From the NCBI GenBank assembly GCA_015680905.1, contig CM027381.1, positions 21,057,501-21,121,500 of the forward strand: 64,000 nucleotides of DNA. Reading direction: 5' to 3'. Position 1 is the stretch's first letter; every line of letters begins with the position of its first letter. The notes below the pieces were generated by a model, which was not told the DNA's origin, made no database searches, and saw only the letters and a program-made list of their open reading frames with translations. This document shows, one piece after another, positions 46,688 to 57,227 of this stretch. This stretch comes from Coptis chinensis. Its lineage: Eukaryota; Streptophyta; Magnoliopsida; Ranunculales; Ranunculaceae. The translations under genes were made by a program, and so were the position numbers.

Positions 46688-48087
46688 CTAGAGATTGAGC
46701 TGAGACTGTGCAATAAGCTTTAGAACACTTTCAAACTTCTGATTTTTATGTGATAGCAAAGTAATAGCGTTCTCCAGGTTGGGAGGTGCGGCATAATTTC
46801 TCCTAAGATCAGGCACTAACTCTCCACTTGTATTGGAATTCTGCTGAGAGTATAATTGTTGTTGAGGAACCAACTGTGAAGCTTGACCTGTCTGTGGAAT
46901 ATAACTTTGATCTTGAGAACCTGGGGGTCCAACATTCTGTCTCTAATAATTGTCTTGAAAGTTATTACCACCTTGGTTGGGCCTCTGAAATGAGTTCACA
47001 TTGTACTCTCCAACTGATGCATGTTGATAGTAACCAGGACATTCTAGAGTTGCATGAGAAGTGTCTGAATAAACTTCACAGTATCGGCTAGCTTGCATGA
47101 CTGGGGGAGATTTAGCTTGAGACTTGTTGATCTTGGAGGGATTCATAGAGAACTGGTTGAATTTTTTACTCAGAGTTTCAATGCTGGTGGCCAGGTTGGC
47201 CAATGTAGACTTCAGTTCTTGATCTGCTTGTTCATGTGCTTGGTAACCAAATTGCTTTAGCTCCCCCTCCCTGCTAGCGGCATCCTCGTTGCTAGTAGTC
47301 CATTGTTGTGTTTCTTCAGCTAAATTTTCGAGAAAGTTGTAAGCTTCCTCTCCATCCATTGATGTAAACTTGCCTTTGTGCATTGACTATATCATCTTCT
47401 TGTTCATCATCAAGAGTCCTCGATAGAAAAAATGAGCCAGTGTGCTCTTGTCGTATCCATGATGTGGACATGAGACTAGCAAATTATTGAATTTCTCCCA
47501 GCTTTGATGATATTCTTCAGTCACCTTCCCTTTGAAATTATTGATGGCTTGCTGAATGGCATCTGTCTTCTGGGGTGGGTAGAACTTGTTCATAAACTTC
47601 GTTCTCAACTTCTCCCAGTTATCTATTGAATTGATCGGCTATGCAGTTAACCATTTAGAGGCTTTACCTTCGAGTGAGAGCAGAAAAAGAATCAACTTGA
47701 TACTCTCATCTTTGATATTCTGGTTCTTGAAAGTTCTGAGGATTGATAGAAATTTGTTCATGTGAACATATGGCTGAACATTGTCTGAACCATTGAACTT
47801 TGGAAGCATAGAGATTACTGATGCTCTAAGTTCAAACTGGTTAGATTCTGTCTCTGGAAAAACAATACTGCTTGGTGGTCTCCAATGATTGGTGAATAGA
47901 AATCACTCAGCTTCTTCCTCTGTTGTGCTTGCATGGGAGGGATAGCTTCAGGATTATTGGTGTCCAAAACACCTCCATCATTGCGTGCGGCCATTGTATC
48001 AATCTCGTCTAGTATTCTTGTGAGTCGGTTGTTAAACCTTGTCCACTGTTGTGTTCTTACCGGACGATGATATGGACGACGGGGCAT
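46688..48087 (-). pseudogene. E7 gag, four frame segments
   Basis: Starts MPRRPYHRPVRTQQWTRF at 48087 and includes LSDFYSPIIGDHQAVLF. The capsid core follows in 47608-47387 (FMNKFYPPQKTDAIQQAIN; CPHHGYDKSTLAHFFYRGL). The 47383-46943 segment has the zinc knuckle position C-x2-Y-x4-H-x4-C (second Cys lost), and 46873-46688 gives a Gln/Asn-rich tail with IAQSQLNL. Gag forms the particle and packages RNA. Frames are separated by single stops or small shifts. Confidence 0.85.
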
Positions 48088-48605
48088 ACACTAGAAAATG
48101 CTATGCGAAAATGGTAAAAAAAAACTATCCTACTATGCTTGAATGCAATTAAACTAATATGCAACTATTCTAAATTATACTAAAATGCAAAACTACTTTC
48201 CTCCAACTGGGTTGGGCTTTGCAGCTAGTATAAAGCTATCTCTTCTAGGGTTATGGTGAATCACTTGGATTGCTTAAGTACCACTGCCCACAGACAATAG
48301 TCCGTTTGTCAAGATTCAGATAAGAAACACTAGAGTTTGATATTTCACTGTGTTGGCTTACAACTTCAATTGTTGAAAAGGTCTTAAATGCAATTATACT
48401 AGAAAACAATAAAACTAAACTACGATGCAACTATACTAAGAAAGCAATAAAAAGAATGAAAATTCGACTAACCTGGATGGTAGATCTTGTCTTCGAGATG
48501 TCCTTCAAGCTTCTTTCTTTCTTAAAAGGATGGATGATGCGGCTAAAATTACCTCAAGATCCAAAATTCTAATCTTGAAAGAAAACGTTAAACATAAACA
48601 ACTTT
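48088..48605 (-). other. E7 5' leader
   Basis: About 0.5 kb between the primer-binding sites and gag; no gene recognised. Confidence 0.55.
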
Positions 48606-48675
48606 CTCCGGTAGCGGCGCCATTTGACCTTCTTCCAGGGCTACAATTAATTATATCCCCGACAACGGCGCCATT
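48606..48675 (-). promoter_or_regulatory. E7 duplicated primer-binding site
   Basis: The proximal site, complement TGGCGCCGTTGTCGGGGA (48656-48673), differs by one base from the Athila tRNA-Asp-type site. A second copy of the phrase CGGCGCCATTTGACCTT lies at 48615-48631, 51 bases from the first (48666-48682), so LTR terminus plus primer-binding site is partly duplicated. Confidence 0.7.
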
Positions 48676-50205
48676 TGACCTTGCCTCTTTTTGTGTATGT
48701 AGATGGTGTATGGGATATGGATGATATAAATGATGCAGATGGATGATGGTCATTGAACAAAATAGAAGCATATCAAAACCTAATTATCCCTCAATAAGTA
48801 AAGGATGAGTAGGGTATCGTTCCACTTTTAAGTGTATGTTTATATGAAGGACACGACTGGAAAGGGGGTTGAGGGATTAAAAATTATGATTGTTATATAT
48901 TTTAGATTTTAATGCTAAACTAAACTAAACTATTAAGAATTTATAAGAAAGGGGATTCAAGAGATTAGAATCCACCAATACTTTTGATTCAATGACCTTT
49001 TGCTTCATACTTGTTCTCACAAGTAGACTACAATTAGGCAATCGAGCGAGTGTCGATGCCCTCTTGGATGAAACATCGTTAACAAATAACTCTACTTAAG
49101 GTTGTTCCTATATTCATGTTACTAGTATCTTCTTTCCTTTTATGTGAGCTTGGGTAGCTATTCAATGAATCACCATCTAAGGTAAACACAAGGAATACTT
49201 CCCTTACTCTAAAACAATACACAACTAGAAGAAAAGTAGAGAATAATAGTATAATATTCAATTACAATAAATAAAACCCTATTCTAGCATTGTATTCAAT
49301 TGCAATAAATAAAAACATGTCACTAGCAAATATTCAATTGCAATAAATAAAACCATAAACTAGCTTGATATTCGATTGCAATAAATAAAAACCTTAATCT
49401 ATGCTTCCATCCCCTGGTTTGGGCAATGGAACTAATAACTAAAAACATAAAGAACTAACCTGATTGAAGAACACCATGGACCAGAAGAATCATTAAACCT
49501 TAAGCACCGGCTTCATCTTCTCCCTTGAAGGAGAAGATTAGCCTTCTATAAAGAAGGAAGAACACGAAGAACGAGAAGAAGAAGAGTCGAAGAACATAAG
49601 ACTAGAAAGACTAATTTATTAAGACTCATCTAGTTAAAACCGATATTTTATTATTAATCTCTCTCTGTCTCAAGTTCTGGAGACAAGAATATAAGTGAAT
49701 TGGCAAATTACATGAGGCACTTAGGTCCTCTATTTATAGAGGTTACAATGAGATCTAGAAGCATTCCAAACTGTCATTTATTTCCTAATACAAATAGACT
49801 TCTTTCAGAGTCCAGACCCATGACTTATCAATGCGTCTGGACGCTCGGTCCATGTGTCCTAGACGCGTAAGCCTATTTTGTCTTTTCTTCTCTATCTTTT
49901 TGTCCTGTTTTGCGGGCTTTGGTCCAAGCAATGAATCTTTTGGCCTTGGGCTTCCAAATAGGCTTTAAAATAGGTCCAAGTCGCATCTTTAATAGCTCTA
50001 ATTCCTTTGCCTTCTCCATGATTGTCCATAGGCTTCCCATGTGATCCTTAGTGCTCCGAATTACTCCATTTTACCCCTTTTTCTCTAATATTCCACAAAA
50101 CTCTCTCTTTCACCTGTAGAATCATAAAACATAACTTACAAACACTATTAGTCCACTAAGATGGCTAAACAAGAGGCATAATCGAGGGTTAAATAGCACT
50201 TATCA
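48676..50205 (-). repeat. E7 5' LTR
   Basis: 1,530 bp, TGACCTTGCC...GCACTTATCA. It lacks about 50-80 bases near 49815 present in the 3' LTR, and has a shorter right end. Confidence 0.92.
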
Positions 50206-50210
50206 ATATA

Positions 50211-50345
50211 ATGGACAATGAGATAACCAGTTATAAGGACTACTGAAAAAAAGAAGAAGGTTCTGGGGTTGCATTGTAATTCCATGATGGTTGCGATGCA
50301 TATTGATAAGACATGGACACTCAAACAAAGATGATGCACAAGCAG
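50211..50345 (-). pseudogene. E1 gag fragment on the other side of E7
   Basis: Minus-strand reading from about 50309 gives MSYQYASQPSWNYNATPEPS, a tail-type gag segment, then a stop before the E7 insertion. It joins conceptually to 42286 on the other side. Confidence 0.5.
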
Positions 50346-51632
50346 CAGAAATTCATTTTTTTTGTATTTTTGAAAATATTTACTTGGTCTATAGATTACT
50401 ATGCCCTGCTCAAACGAACAATTGGCGGCAAAACTAGGATGGATCTACTACACAGCTCAGAAGAGTAAGCAATCACTTCACCAAGTGGTGTGCTACCAAG
50501 AATCTCACTCACGGTGAATCTGCAGGAGGGGAGTGAGGAAGGTAGTTGGCCCACCAGAATTTGGTAACTGATTACTCTAAATCATCGTGTCTATATTTTT
50601 GTCATTTTCTGGTGGAACGTGACTACTTTAGGCTCTAGTTGATTGATTTTAATTTGTTTGTTTGGTTTAGTGCTTCAAGAATCAAGCAATGTCCGATTTA
50701 TATACATTGGGGAATGACTTCCCAATGGTTGTTATGTGGCTCTAGTTCAGCCTTATTCGTGAATTGAAATTGCAGTGTGAAAATTAAAATTCAAACAATC
50801 ACGTAAGCATGCTTGAACATATAAGATATCCTCTTACATGGGCTTCGCAGAGGTTTAGAATTTACCTCTCAAGCCGTGCTTACATGTTGCTTGAGGAGAA
50901 AGCAATGTTGGTTGGCGTGTGATCTGAGAATCAGGCCCAACTGTTCGAGTGTTCCCTATTTTAGGTTACAAAAAAGGTCTACTTAAAAAGCCCATAATCC
51001 ACGTTTTTAATAATTAAACAACTTTGCCTTCAATGGCCCAAAACATAAAAGTAAACTAATACTAATACTAAGACTAATAGATTAACTAGATTACCTAGAT
51101 TACCTAGATTAACTAGAGCTAATTGTAATTAGAGTGTTGAATACCTTGATTCAAACTGCGCAAGCGTATGATTCACGACTCGCCTCGCACACTTGAAATT
51201 TCCAAGGCAATGAAAACTCTAACCCTTAGTAAGTTGCACAACTTCAACCAAGTGCTCAACTCATGCTAATCTACATAACTAACAAAACCAAATTTTTTTT
51301 TTCGTTTTTTTTTTCTTATCTCTATCTATCATAAAAAATTCTAGTAATTGATACTACTCTGTTACAAAATCTGGTTATTTAGTTACAGCCACACACAAAA
51401 ATCTATCAAACTGTGAAAAAATGGCAGCAGAGTGCCTGGAAGAATGGTTTGTCTTCCGATAGCAGCTTCAGCTCCTCTCCAACAGTTGAACCTCGAACCT
51501 GGATTTGAAATAAAATAGATCAGTATTAAAAAATAACAAAATATATTGACAAAAAAAAAATAAACAAGAAATGAAAGGGATAGAATGGTACTTCCCTCCT
51601 TAGAGCTCAACTAAGAATCCATGTTCTTTCAA
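50346..51632 (-). other. E1 5' leader, no gene recognised
   Basis: 1.3 kb of unassigned sequence. Contains short tandem phrases around 51057-51112 (ACTAATACTAAT and AGATTACCT units) and T/A runs at 51293-51312 and 51552-51560. No capsid region is found, so the E1 gag is largely missing. Confidence 0.45.
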
Positions 51633-51650
51633 TCCATGACGGCGGCGCCA
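51633..51650 (-). promoter_or_regulatory. E1 primer-binding site
   Basis: Complement TGGCGCCGCCGTCATGGA two bases after the LTR end. Confidence 0.7.
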
Positions 51651-52277
51651 TTTGAAGTATGAGTATTGTGTTAAGTATTTCAAAGATTATTTGATTGAGG
51701 TTCACCATAAATTGTTTAGAACATGGATTGAATGGGAGTTGTGAAATAGAAAATGTAGTATTAATAGCTTTAGGACTTGTTTCTATTGACTAAACTTGTA
51801 TTGAAAGATAATTCAGAGGAAACAAATTGATTGATGAAAGAAAACTTGAAAGAAACTTGTTTGATTGAATGATTGAAACATAAACTTGAAAGAAAATAAC
51901 TTTGATTGAATGATTGAAATATAAACTTGAAAGAAAACGGATTGAATTGAAGAATAAAAAGTAAAACAAACTTGAATGTAAATGAATTGAAAAATAAATC
52001 ATACACTACTCCTACATGACATTAGAATAAGTCTAGGTGCATTCTCTCCTCCTACTTTTTGGTTCTTATACCCCTACTTTTACTAAATTCTGATTTGCCC
52101 TCTCCTTCTAGAATCAAGACACCTCACCATGGTTGGTTTATGCTTTTCCTTTTTGCTTTTTCTTTTGCTTTTGAATATCTTCTTGATCAAGCTAGGTTTT
52201 GAGCAAGTCTTCTTTTGTATCAAGGTTATCCATCTTTAGTTTTCTGAGTTAAGGACGTGACTTCCATTTCTTTAGTT

Positions 52278-52326
52278 TTGACTCCTTGACCTTTGACCTT
52301 TTTGACCTTTGACTTTGACTTTGACT
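52278..52326 (-). promoter_or_regulatory. W-box cluster in E1 LTR U3
   Basis: Seven TTGACC/TTGACT cores in 49 bases on the plus strand (52278, 52286, 52293, 52302, 52309, 52315, 52321). TTGAC(C/T) is the established binding site of WRKY transcription factors. The E2 LTR has only two (40325-40337). Confidence 0.55.
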
Positions 52327-52679
52327 TTTTTAGCACTTTTTCATAGTAGTTAAGAGTCTTCATAATAAGCATAAATAAGGCTCCTTTTGGTGCTAAGATG
52401 CATGTGTTATGATAAGTGGTCTGAATTGCTCTGTAACCTGAAAAAGGCAATGATAAACACCCAAAAGTGTAGTTTAAACCCTTAATAGTATTCTATTTAG
52501 GCTAATTATGTATATAATAAGTAAGAGTTAATAATGTTTACTTGTTTTTGTGTATTTCAGGTCTTGAAGCTGTTTATGTGCTTCAAGACGCCATTTCGCA
52601 TGGAAAACGAATCAAGATGATTGCTGAGGAAGTTCTACATTTAAAGCCAAGAATCATAAAGAAAAACCTTTTTCAAGCT

Positions 52680-52911
52680 CAGTAGTCTCCCATGTGTTTA
52701 GAGAGAGAAACAGAGTGGCTGACTGGCTGGCGAAGGCCAGTACTGTAATGGGTAGGTGTAGTCCTTGTGAGAGTCAAATCACCTTTTATAGCATTCCTCT
52801 GCTAGCGTATGAGTTAAATGTGATAGTGGAGGAGGATGCTAGGGGTATGATGTACCAAAGAGGATAAGCTGGTTTTCTAATACAGGTTGGGGTCTGCCTA
52901 ACCCCTAACCC

Positions 52912-52939
<28 letters not shown>
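52680..52939 (+). mobile_element. 5'-truncated L1-type LINE
   Basis: Interrupts S1 between CAAGCT (52674-52679) and GCTGGG (52940). It ends in a 28-base A run (52912-52939). Only the last coding bases and a short 3' tail are present, as usual for 5'-truncated LINE copies. A short TSD (AAGCT, partly merged with the A tail) is possible. Confidence 0.88.
52682..52867 (+). pseudogene. LINE ORF2 C-terminus (RNase H end)
   Basis: Open for 61 codons to a TAA: VVSHVFRERNRVADWLAKAS and further to MMYQRG. The H-V-x-R-E-x-N-x-V-A-D-x-L-A motif is the end of the RNase H domain found in plant L1 ORF2 proteins. All upstream endonuclease and RT sequence is missing. Confidence 0.85.
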
Positions 52940-52942
<3 letters not shown>

Positions 52943-53249
52943 GGGAAGTCAAAGTCAATTTGGATAGAAAAAGAACAAAAAAGTCAACAGATCTTCAAAT
53001 GGCCGTATCTTTGGCCTCCAGCCTCGAAATTGGGCCTACTTTATGTCAAAACGACCGACTCAGAATAAATTTTCCAATGGATCTAGCCTTGTCCCAATCA
53101 GAGCTGTAAAAGTAGATGAAAAAGGCATGGAAGTAATTTTCAGCAGTTGTGGCCTCTTTAGACTTAACCTAATGGACTTTGGGCTCACTTTAGAGGCCCA
53201 AAGTCCCTCTTTTTAGCCCATGCACGAAAATGTAACCCTAACCCTCTCC

Positions 53250-53257
53250 TATATAAA
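53250..53257 (+). promoter_or_regulatory. S1 TATA box with telo-box and GGCCCA upstream
   Basis: TATATAAA preceded by AACCCTAACCC (53234-53244), GCCCATGC (53216) and GAGGCCCAAAG (53193-53203). Site II and telo-box motifs near TATA are known from growth-related plant promoters. Confidence 0.5.
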
Positions 53258-54057
53258 GAGGGTTAAGGTTAAACACTCCTATCTCTTTGCCTCTCCATTA
53301 TTAGTTTAGTTTTAAATTAGGTTTATTTTTCCTTAGTTTAGAATAATGTTAGTGCAGACACCATTAATACCCATCAATAAAAAGGTTTGTTTTTTAATTC
53401 AATTGTCTTTTCAATTATGTCTTCTTATTATTGCTTTAATGTATTGATTCCTATGACACAAGGTTAAACCTCCATTAGAGGAGGTTTATGAAGCCATGTG
53501 AGGATGAATAGCTAGTAGTTTTTATTGTTTTGCATAAAAGAACTTCAAGTTCTTTGTTATGAGTAACTAGAGATATAGCTCATAACGTAGAACTAGAGTA
53601 TAGAACCACGACCAAAGAGATTTGTGGTGGAGCTACACTCTCATGCATGCTAGTGAAACCTCAATCCGAGAGGACTTGGCCTTCACTAGGGATTAACACA
53701 AGTGATTCGATACTAACTAATAGCCAATCGAATCGCGTGGCAGATTAAATCCCTTCTAGTATCTTCTCTTGTCATTTAAATTCATTGTTTTGACCCTCAA
53801 ATCTACTATTTTGACTCTTGCTAGTAAAACATATTTCTAATCTAAACTTGCATCCAAGTAGTATACAACTAGAGTGGTCCCCCTCTTCCCTCTATCACAT
53901 GATTTAGAGAGTATTAATATAGATAGATTAGAATGATTTTCTCATATTTAACAAACTTGTTCATACTCCATACAATAAATTTATTATTAGGCAATAAAAG
54001 CTATAAGTTGCTTTTTCATTATGCGTAAGAAGTGATGTAATGGAGTAATAATGTAAG

Positions 54058-57000
54058 TGTCACACCCCGAATTTCGAAAAAATCGGAAAAACAATATTTG
54101 TTCCCGACTCTTCGATTTTTGAGGTGTGATGCACTCTCAACTTCCAAAAACCCATAACCTGTTTAATTATTCCCATAATTTGAAACCAATAAAAATTTTA
54201 AATAAACAAAAGTCCTCTTTATTACAAAAATTCACAAATATGATTACAACTGAAAATACAAAAACATTGCCTCAATTAAAATCTATTGCACCTCAAGGGA
54301 AAACAAAACATATCCTAAAATGAGACGCTAGCACAAACCACAAGCAGCAACCAACCTTCTTCAACACTAATCATGTCAAGACTTATCAACTGGGTTCATT
54401 TTATGATAACACCGGATAAGCAAATATGCAAATCGGGTCAGCATTATAAACAATGCTGGTATGAGTAGCCCTAAAATACAAATCATACTTATACATATAC
54501 ATACACAATCAATAAGGCAGTTAGTTTCTCCACCGAGGCGCCTTAACATCCAACGAAAAATACAACATTCTTAAATACAATAATTAAGGTAGGTAGTTCC
54601 TCCACTGAGGTGCCTTAGCTTCAAACCGTACTAAATCAACTGTATCTAATAATAGAATAACCAAACTATAACTTACTCTATACCTACACTGGTGTAAGCC
54701 AAATCACAGAGTGGGTCACCCCTGCATAAATAATCACTTCAACCCACCCTTATGCAAAACCATTATGAATGCAACCTAAATCACAATAAATCATTTATTA
54801 TAGATTTAACGTACACTTTCATATATCATCACAATTATTGTTTAGAGTTTCTTCAAGTGTCTCTAGAATCACGTCGTCTTTATGTCTTACCTAGATTCCC
54901 TGGCTACCACAATCGCTCCCCAATGCTGAACATGTACATCCACATGCCTCCCCTCACGTAATGAACCACTCCGTGCATAATTACCCTAAGCGGGATATCG
55001 CATACCAGGTAACCCTCACATGACCGTCATTACGTGGGTACTGCCACTATTCTGCATAAAATATCACGCATCTCGTTCTAATTTTGAGAACGGAATAATC
55101 AAGCTACTATTCGGCTACGTCAGAAGGGCCATTCAGATTCACTGAAACGCCAGAAGGGCCAATCAAATCACATACGCCCTTCACATGGGCCAATCACATG
55201 AGTTGTGGTAGCTAGGTTCCAAGATTTTCGTTACGTAATTTATTCAGGTATAATACGTTTATATCTCATAACCATTTCACTCTATCAAGTGCATGCCAAA
55301 ATACATTATTGCACTAACCCATAATATTTAGAAATATCTCAATACATCTCATAACACCTTTCATTCTTTCATGTGCCAATTAATTATTGCACTAAGCCAC
55401 AATCCCGTGGGAAATATCCACAAATATTATATTACCTCATAGTAGCATCTCACTGACATAATGATGGAGCGTTTACATTTATTTCTCAAAGATATTGCAT
55501 TTAATAGATATCCTTTAACAGATCAACAATTTCAACATACCACATAACATTTTTATAGCGTTTTAGGAATATTATGTCTCCTAAAATTTCACTCTCGGCA
55601 TGTGTCCAAAATACACAATATCAACATCAAATCTTTCTTAGATAATGACAAACCAATTTATACAGGCTTCCATAACATGCTACCATTGGACTTGTCCATA
55701 AAATTTACAACATAAAAAGTAACATAAATAAACAGTCAATAGTCCACAACCAAGGCCCAAAACCAAAATCCAAGAGTCTAAACATCCTATTTATTCAACC
55801 TGACCCAATTGGGGGACATAAGGACAAGCTCACATAAAATTAGAAACCGGCCCAAAGAAAACTAAATGATTCTGCCCAAAACAAAAGAGTAGAAATTGGC
55901 CCAAAACCACTTAAAATGAAACTGGCCTAAAACAACTTAAAATGAAATTGGCCCAAAGAAAACTAATTGGTTTGGCCCAAAAATAGCTAATAAATTTTGG
56001 GCCAAATAAACAAAAGCTAAATACTTTGGCCTAAAGCCCAACTAAGGCCCAACTAAGAGGAACAACATCGCCACCACCTCCTTCTTCTTCCTCCAGCTCA
56101 CCACCTCCACCAAATCAGCCACCACCAACCTCAACTTGTCTGCCACCCTCATCCTAGCAGTTTTAACCCTTATGAAAAACCCAATGATGTGATACCCTCA
56201 AAACTCAAAACCCTCGCTGCTCCAAAACTCGACCGCGCCACCATTAACGCCTCATTCAAGCTCCCAACAGCCCTCATTTAACAACCCTCACACACCCCAC
56301 TACCAGCAATCATAATCCAACTAAAACAACAACCTAAACCTACCAAAACAACAACATAATAAAGGTTCACATAAAATCCAGTACGATTCCTGGGGGCTCG
56401 TGCCTCCATTACCAACCTCTTTAGAGTTCAACAACACCACCCCATCAACCAACAGCCAACATCAAACAGTTAACCCCCGACATTAGCCAACAAATTCAAA
56501 ACCACAACAAAAAAAGAGTTCAAACAAAAAAAAGCAGGACGATTCCTTTATTTTAGGCTCGCGTTGCCATTAATGGCCCATAAAGCTTCTACAGTTCAAT
56601 TTAAATTTCTGAGTTTTAACAGAGTTTAACAATACGATAGGACACCGAAAAATAATAGGAGAATGAGCAGTAAAAATGGATGAAACATTAGACAGAGAAA
56701 TATGTATGTATACATAGTAAAACTGAACTATAGGTTCGATGAAATAGCAAAAGAACTACTCACCTTGTATCGCAAAAAAACGTATCTAGAATATGAAAGA
56801 AAATCAATTCCAAGCCAACTAGAAGACGCACCATCCGTGTCTCCGTTCTTTCATTGTGTTTAGCTGTTTAGTTCTTGCTTTAAGAAAAACCTTTTTTTTC
56901 CTTCCGGAGACCTTCTAAATAATATTACCTACTTTTTAGAAACTTCCTATTTTACCAAATATTTCTATTCCTAATATAGAATACTATTTTCTATTAAAAT

Positions 57001-57191
57001 ATTCTATTTATTTTAACTATTAAAAATCTCTACAAAAATTCAAAATTCAAAATACTTGTTTTCCCTCTTTTCTATTTTCTATCAAAAAGTCAAGCCCACA
57101 TTTACTAGCCCGTTGACCAAGAAATAATATCAAAATTCCAAAATGTTAAATATTGTTATGAAATAATGTGAAAATAATTTGGGGTCTTATA
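54058..57191 (-). mobile_element. S2: 3.1-kb solo LTR, probably chromovirus (Tekay/Del-like)
   Basis: Perfect TSD GTAAG (54053-54057, 57192-57196). Ends TGTCACACCCCG and TTGGGGTCTTATA. Read on the minus strand it starts TATAAGACCCC (TG changed to TA) and ends CGGGGTGTGACA, a form familiar from long Tekay/Del LTRs; lineage and strand are therefore tentative. No coding domain inside. It contains a 74-base-spaced duplicated phrase (CTCCACCGAGGCGCC / CTCCACTGAGGTGCC, 54530 and 54604), repeated CAGAAGGGCC, and eight or more GGCCCAA-type motifs at 55760-56055. Confidence 0.75.
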
Positions 57192-57227
57192 GTAAGGGTA
57201 ATAAAACACATATTTGGGAGCTGATCA

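Larger units (their letters stand above)
42292..50205 (-). mobile_element. E7: non-autonomous Athila-like element (gag and protease only)
   Basis: 7,914 bp with LTRs 42292-43915 and 48676-50205. Flanks ATATG (42287-42291) and ATATA (50206-50210) look like a TSD with one change. Inserted in the E1 gag. Primer-binding site is a close match to the tRNA-Asp type. It codes for gag and protease; RT, RNase H and integrase are absent. LTR sequence is distinct from E3/E6/E9, so this is a separate family with the same reduced architecture. Confidence 0.9.
52451..53989 (+). mobile_element. S1: solo LTR
   Basis: TGATAAACACC...TTTATTATTA (terminal CA apparently changed to TA), perfect TSD GGCAA (52446-52450, 53990-53994). 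Length is 1,279 bp without its LINE insertion. No internal domain, so it is a product of LTR-LTR recombination. A TATATAAA box lies at 53250-53257. Plus orientation follows from the shared U3 segment. Confidence 0.88.
40986..57227 (-). mobile_element. E1: outer Athila-like LTR retrotransposon, multiply interrupted
   Basis: Minus orientation: 5' LTR 51653-57227 (split by S1 and S2), primer-binding site 51633-51650, leader, gag split by E7, then a polypurine-like motif at 41016-41029 where visible sequence ends against E2. The 3' LTR is inferred to lie left of E2, outside the window. No RT or integrase is visible. The 5 bases right of the LTR (57228-57232) are GTAGG. Confidence 0.75.
51653..57227 (-). 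repeat. E1 5' LTR, split by S1 and S2
   Basis: Parts 51653-52450, 53995-54057 and 57197-57227 form an 892-bp LTR that pairs with the inverted E2 LTR (896 bp). The minus-strand start is TGATCAGCTCC at 57227. Confidence 0.85.

Noticed and set aside
52894..52911. CCTAACCCCTAACCC telomere-like sequence
   Set aside because: Only two units, part of the LINE 3' tail directly before its A run; no array.
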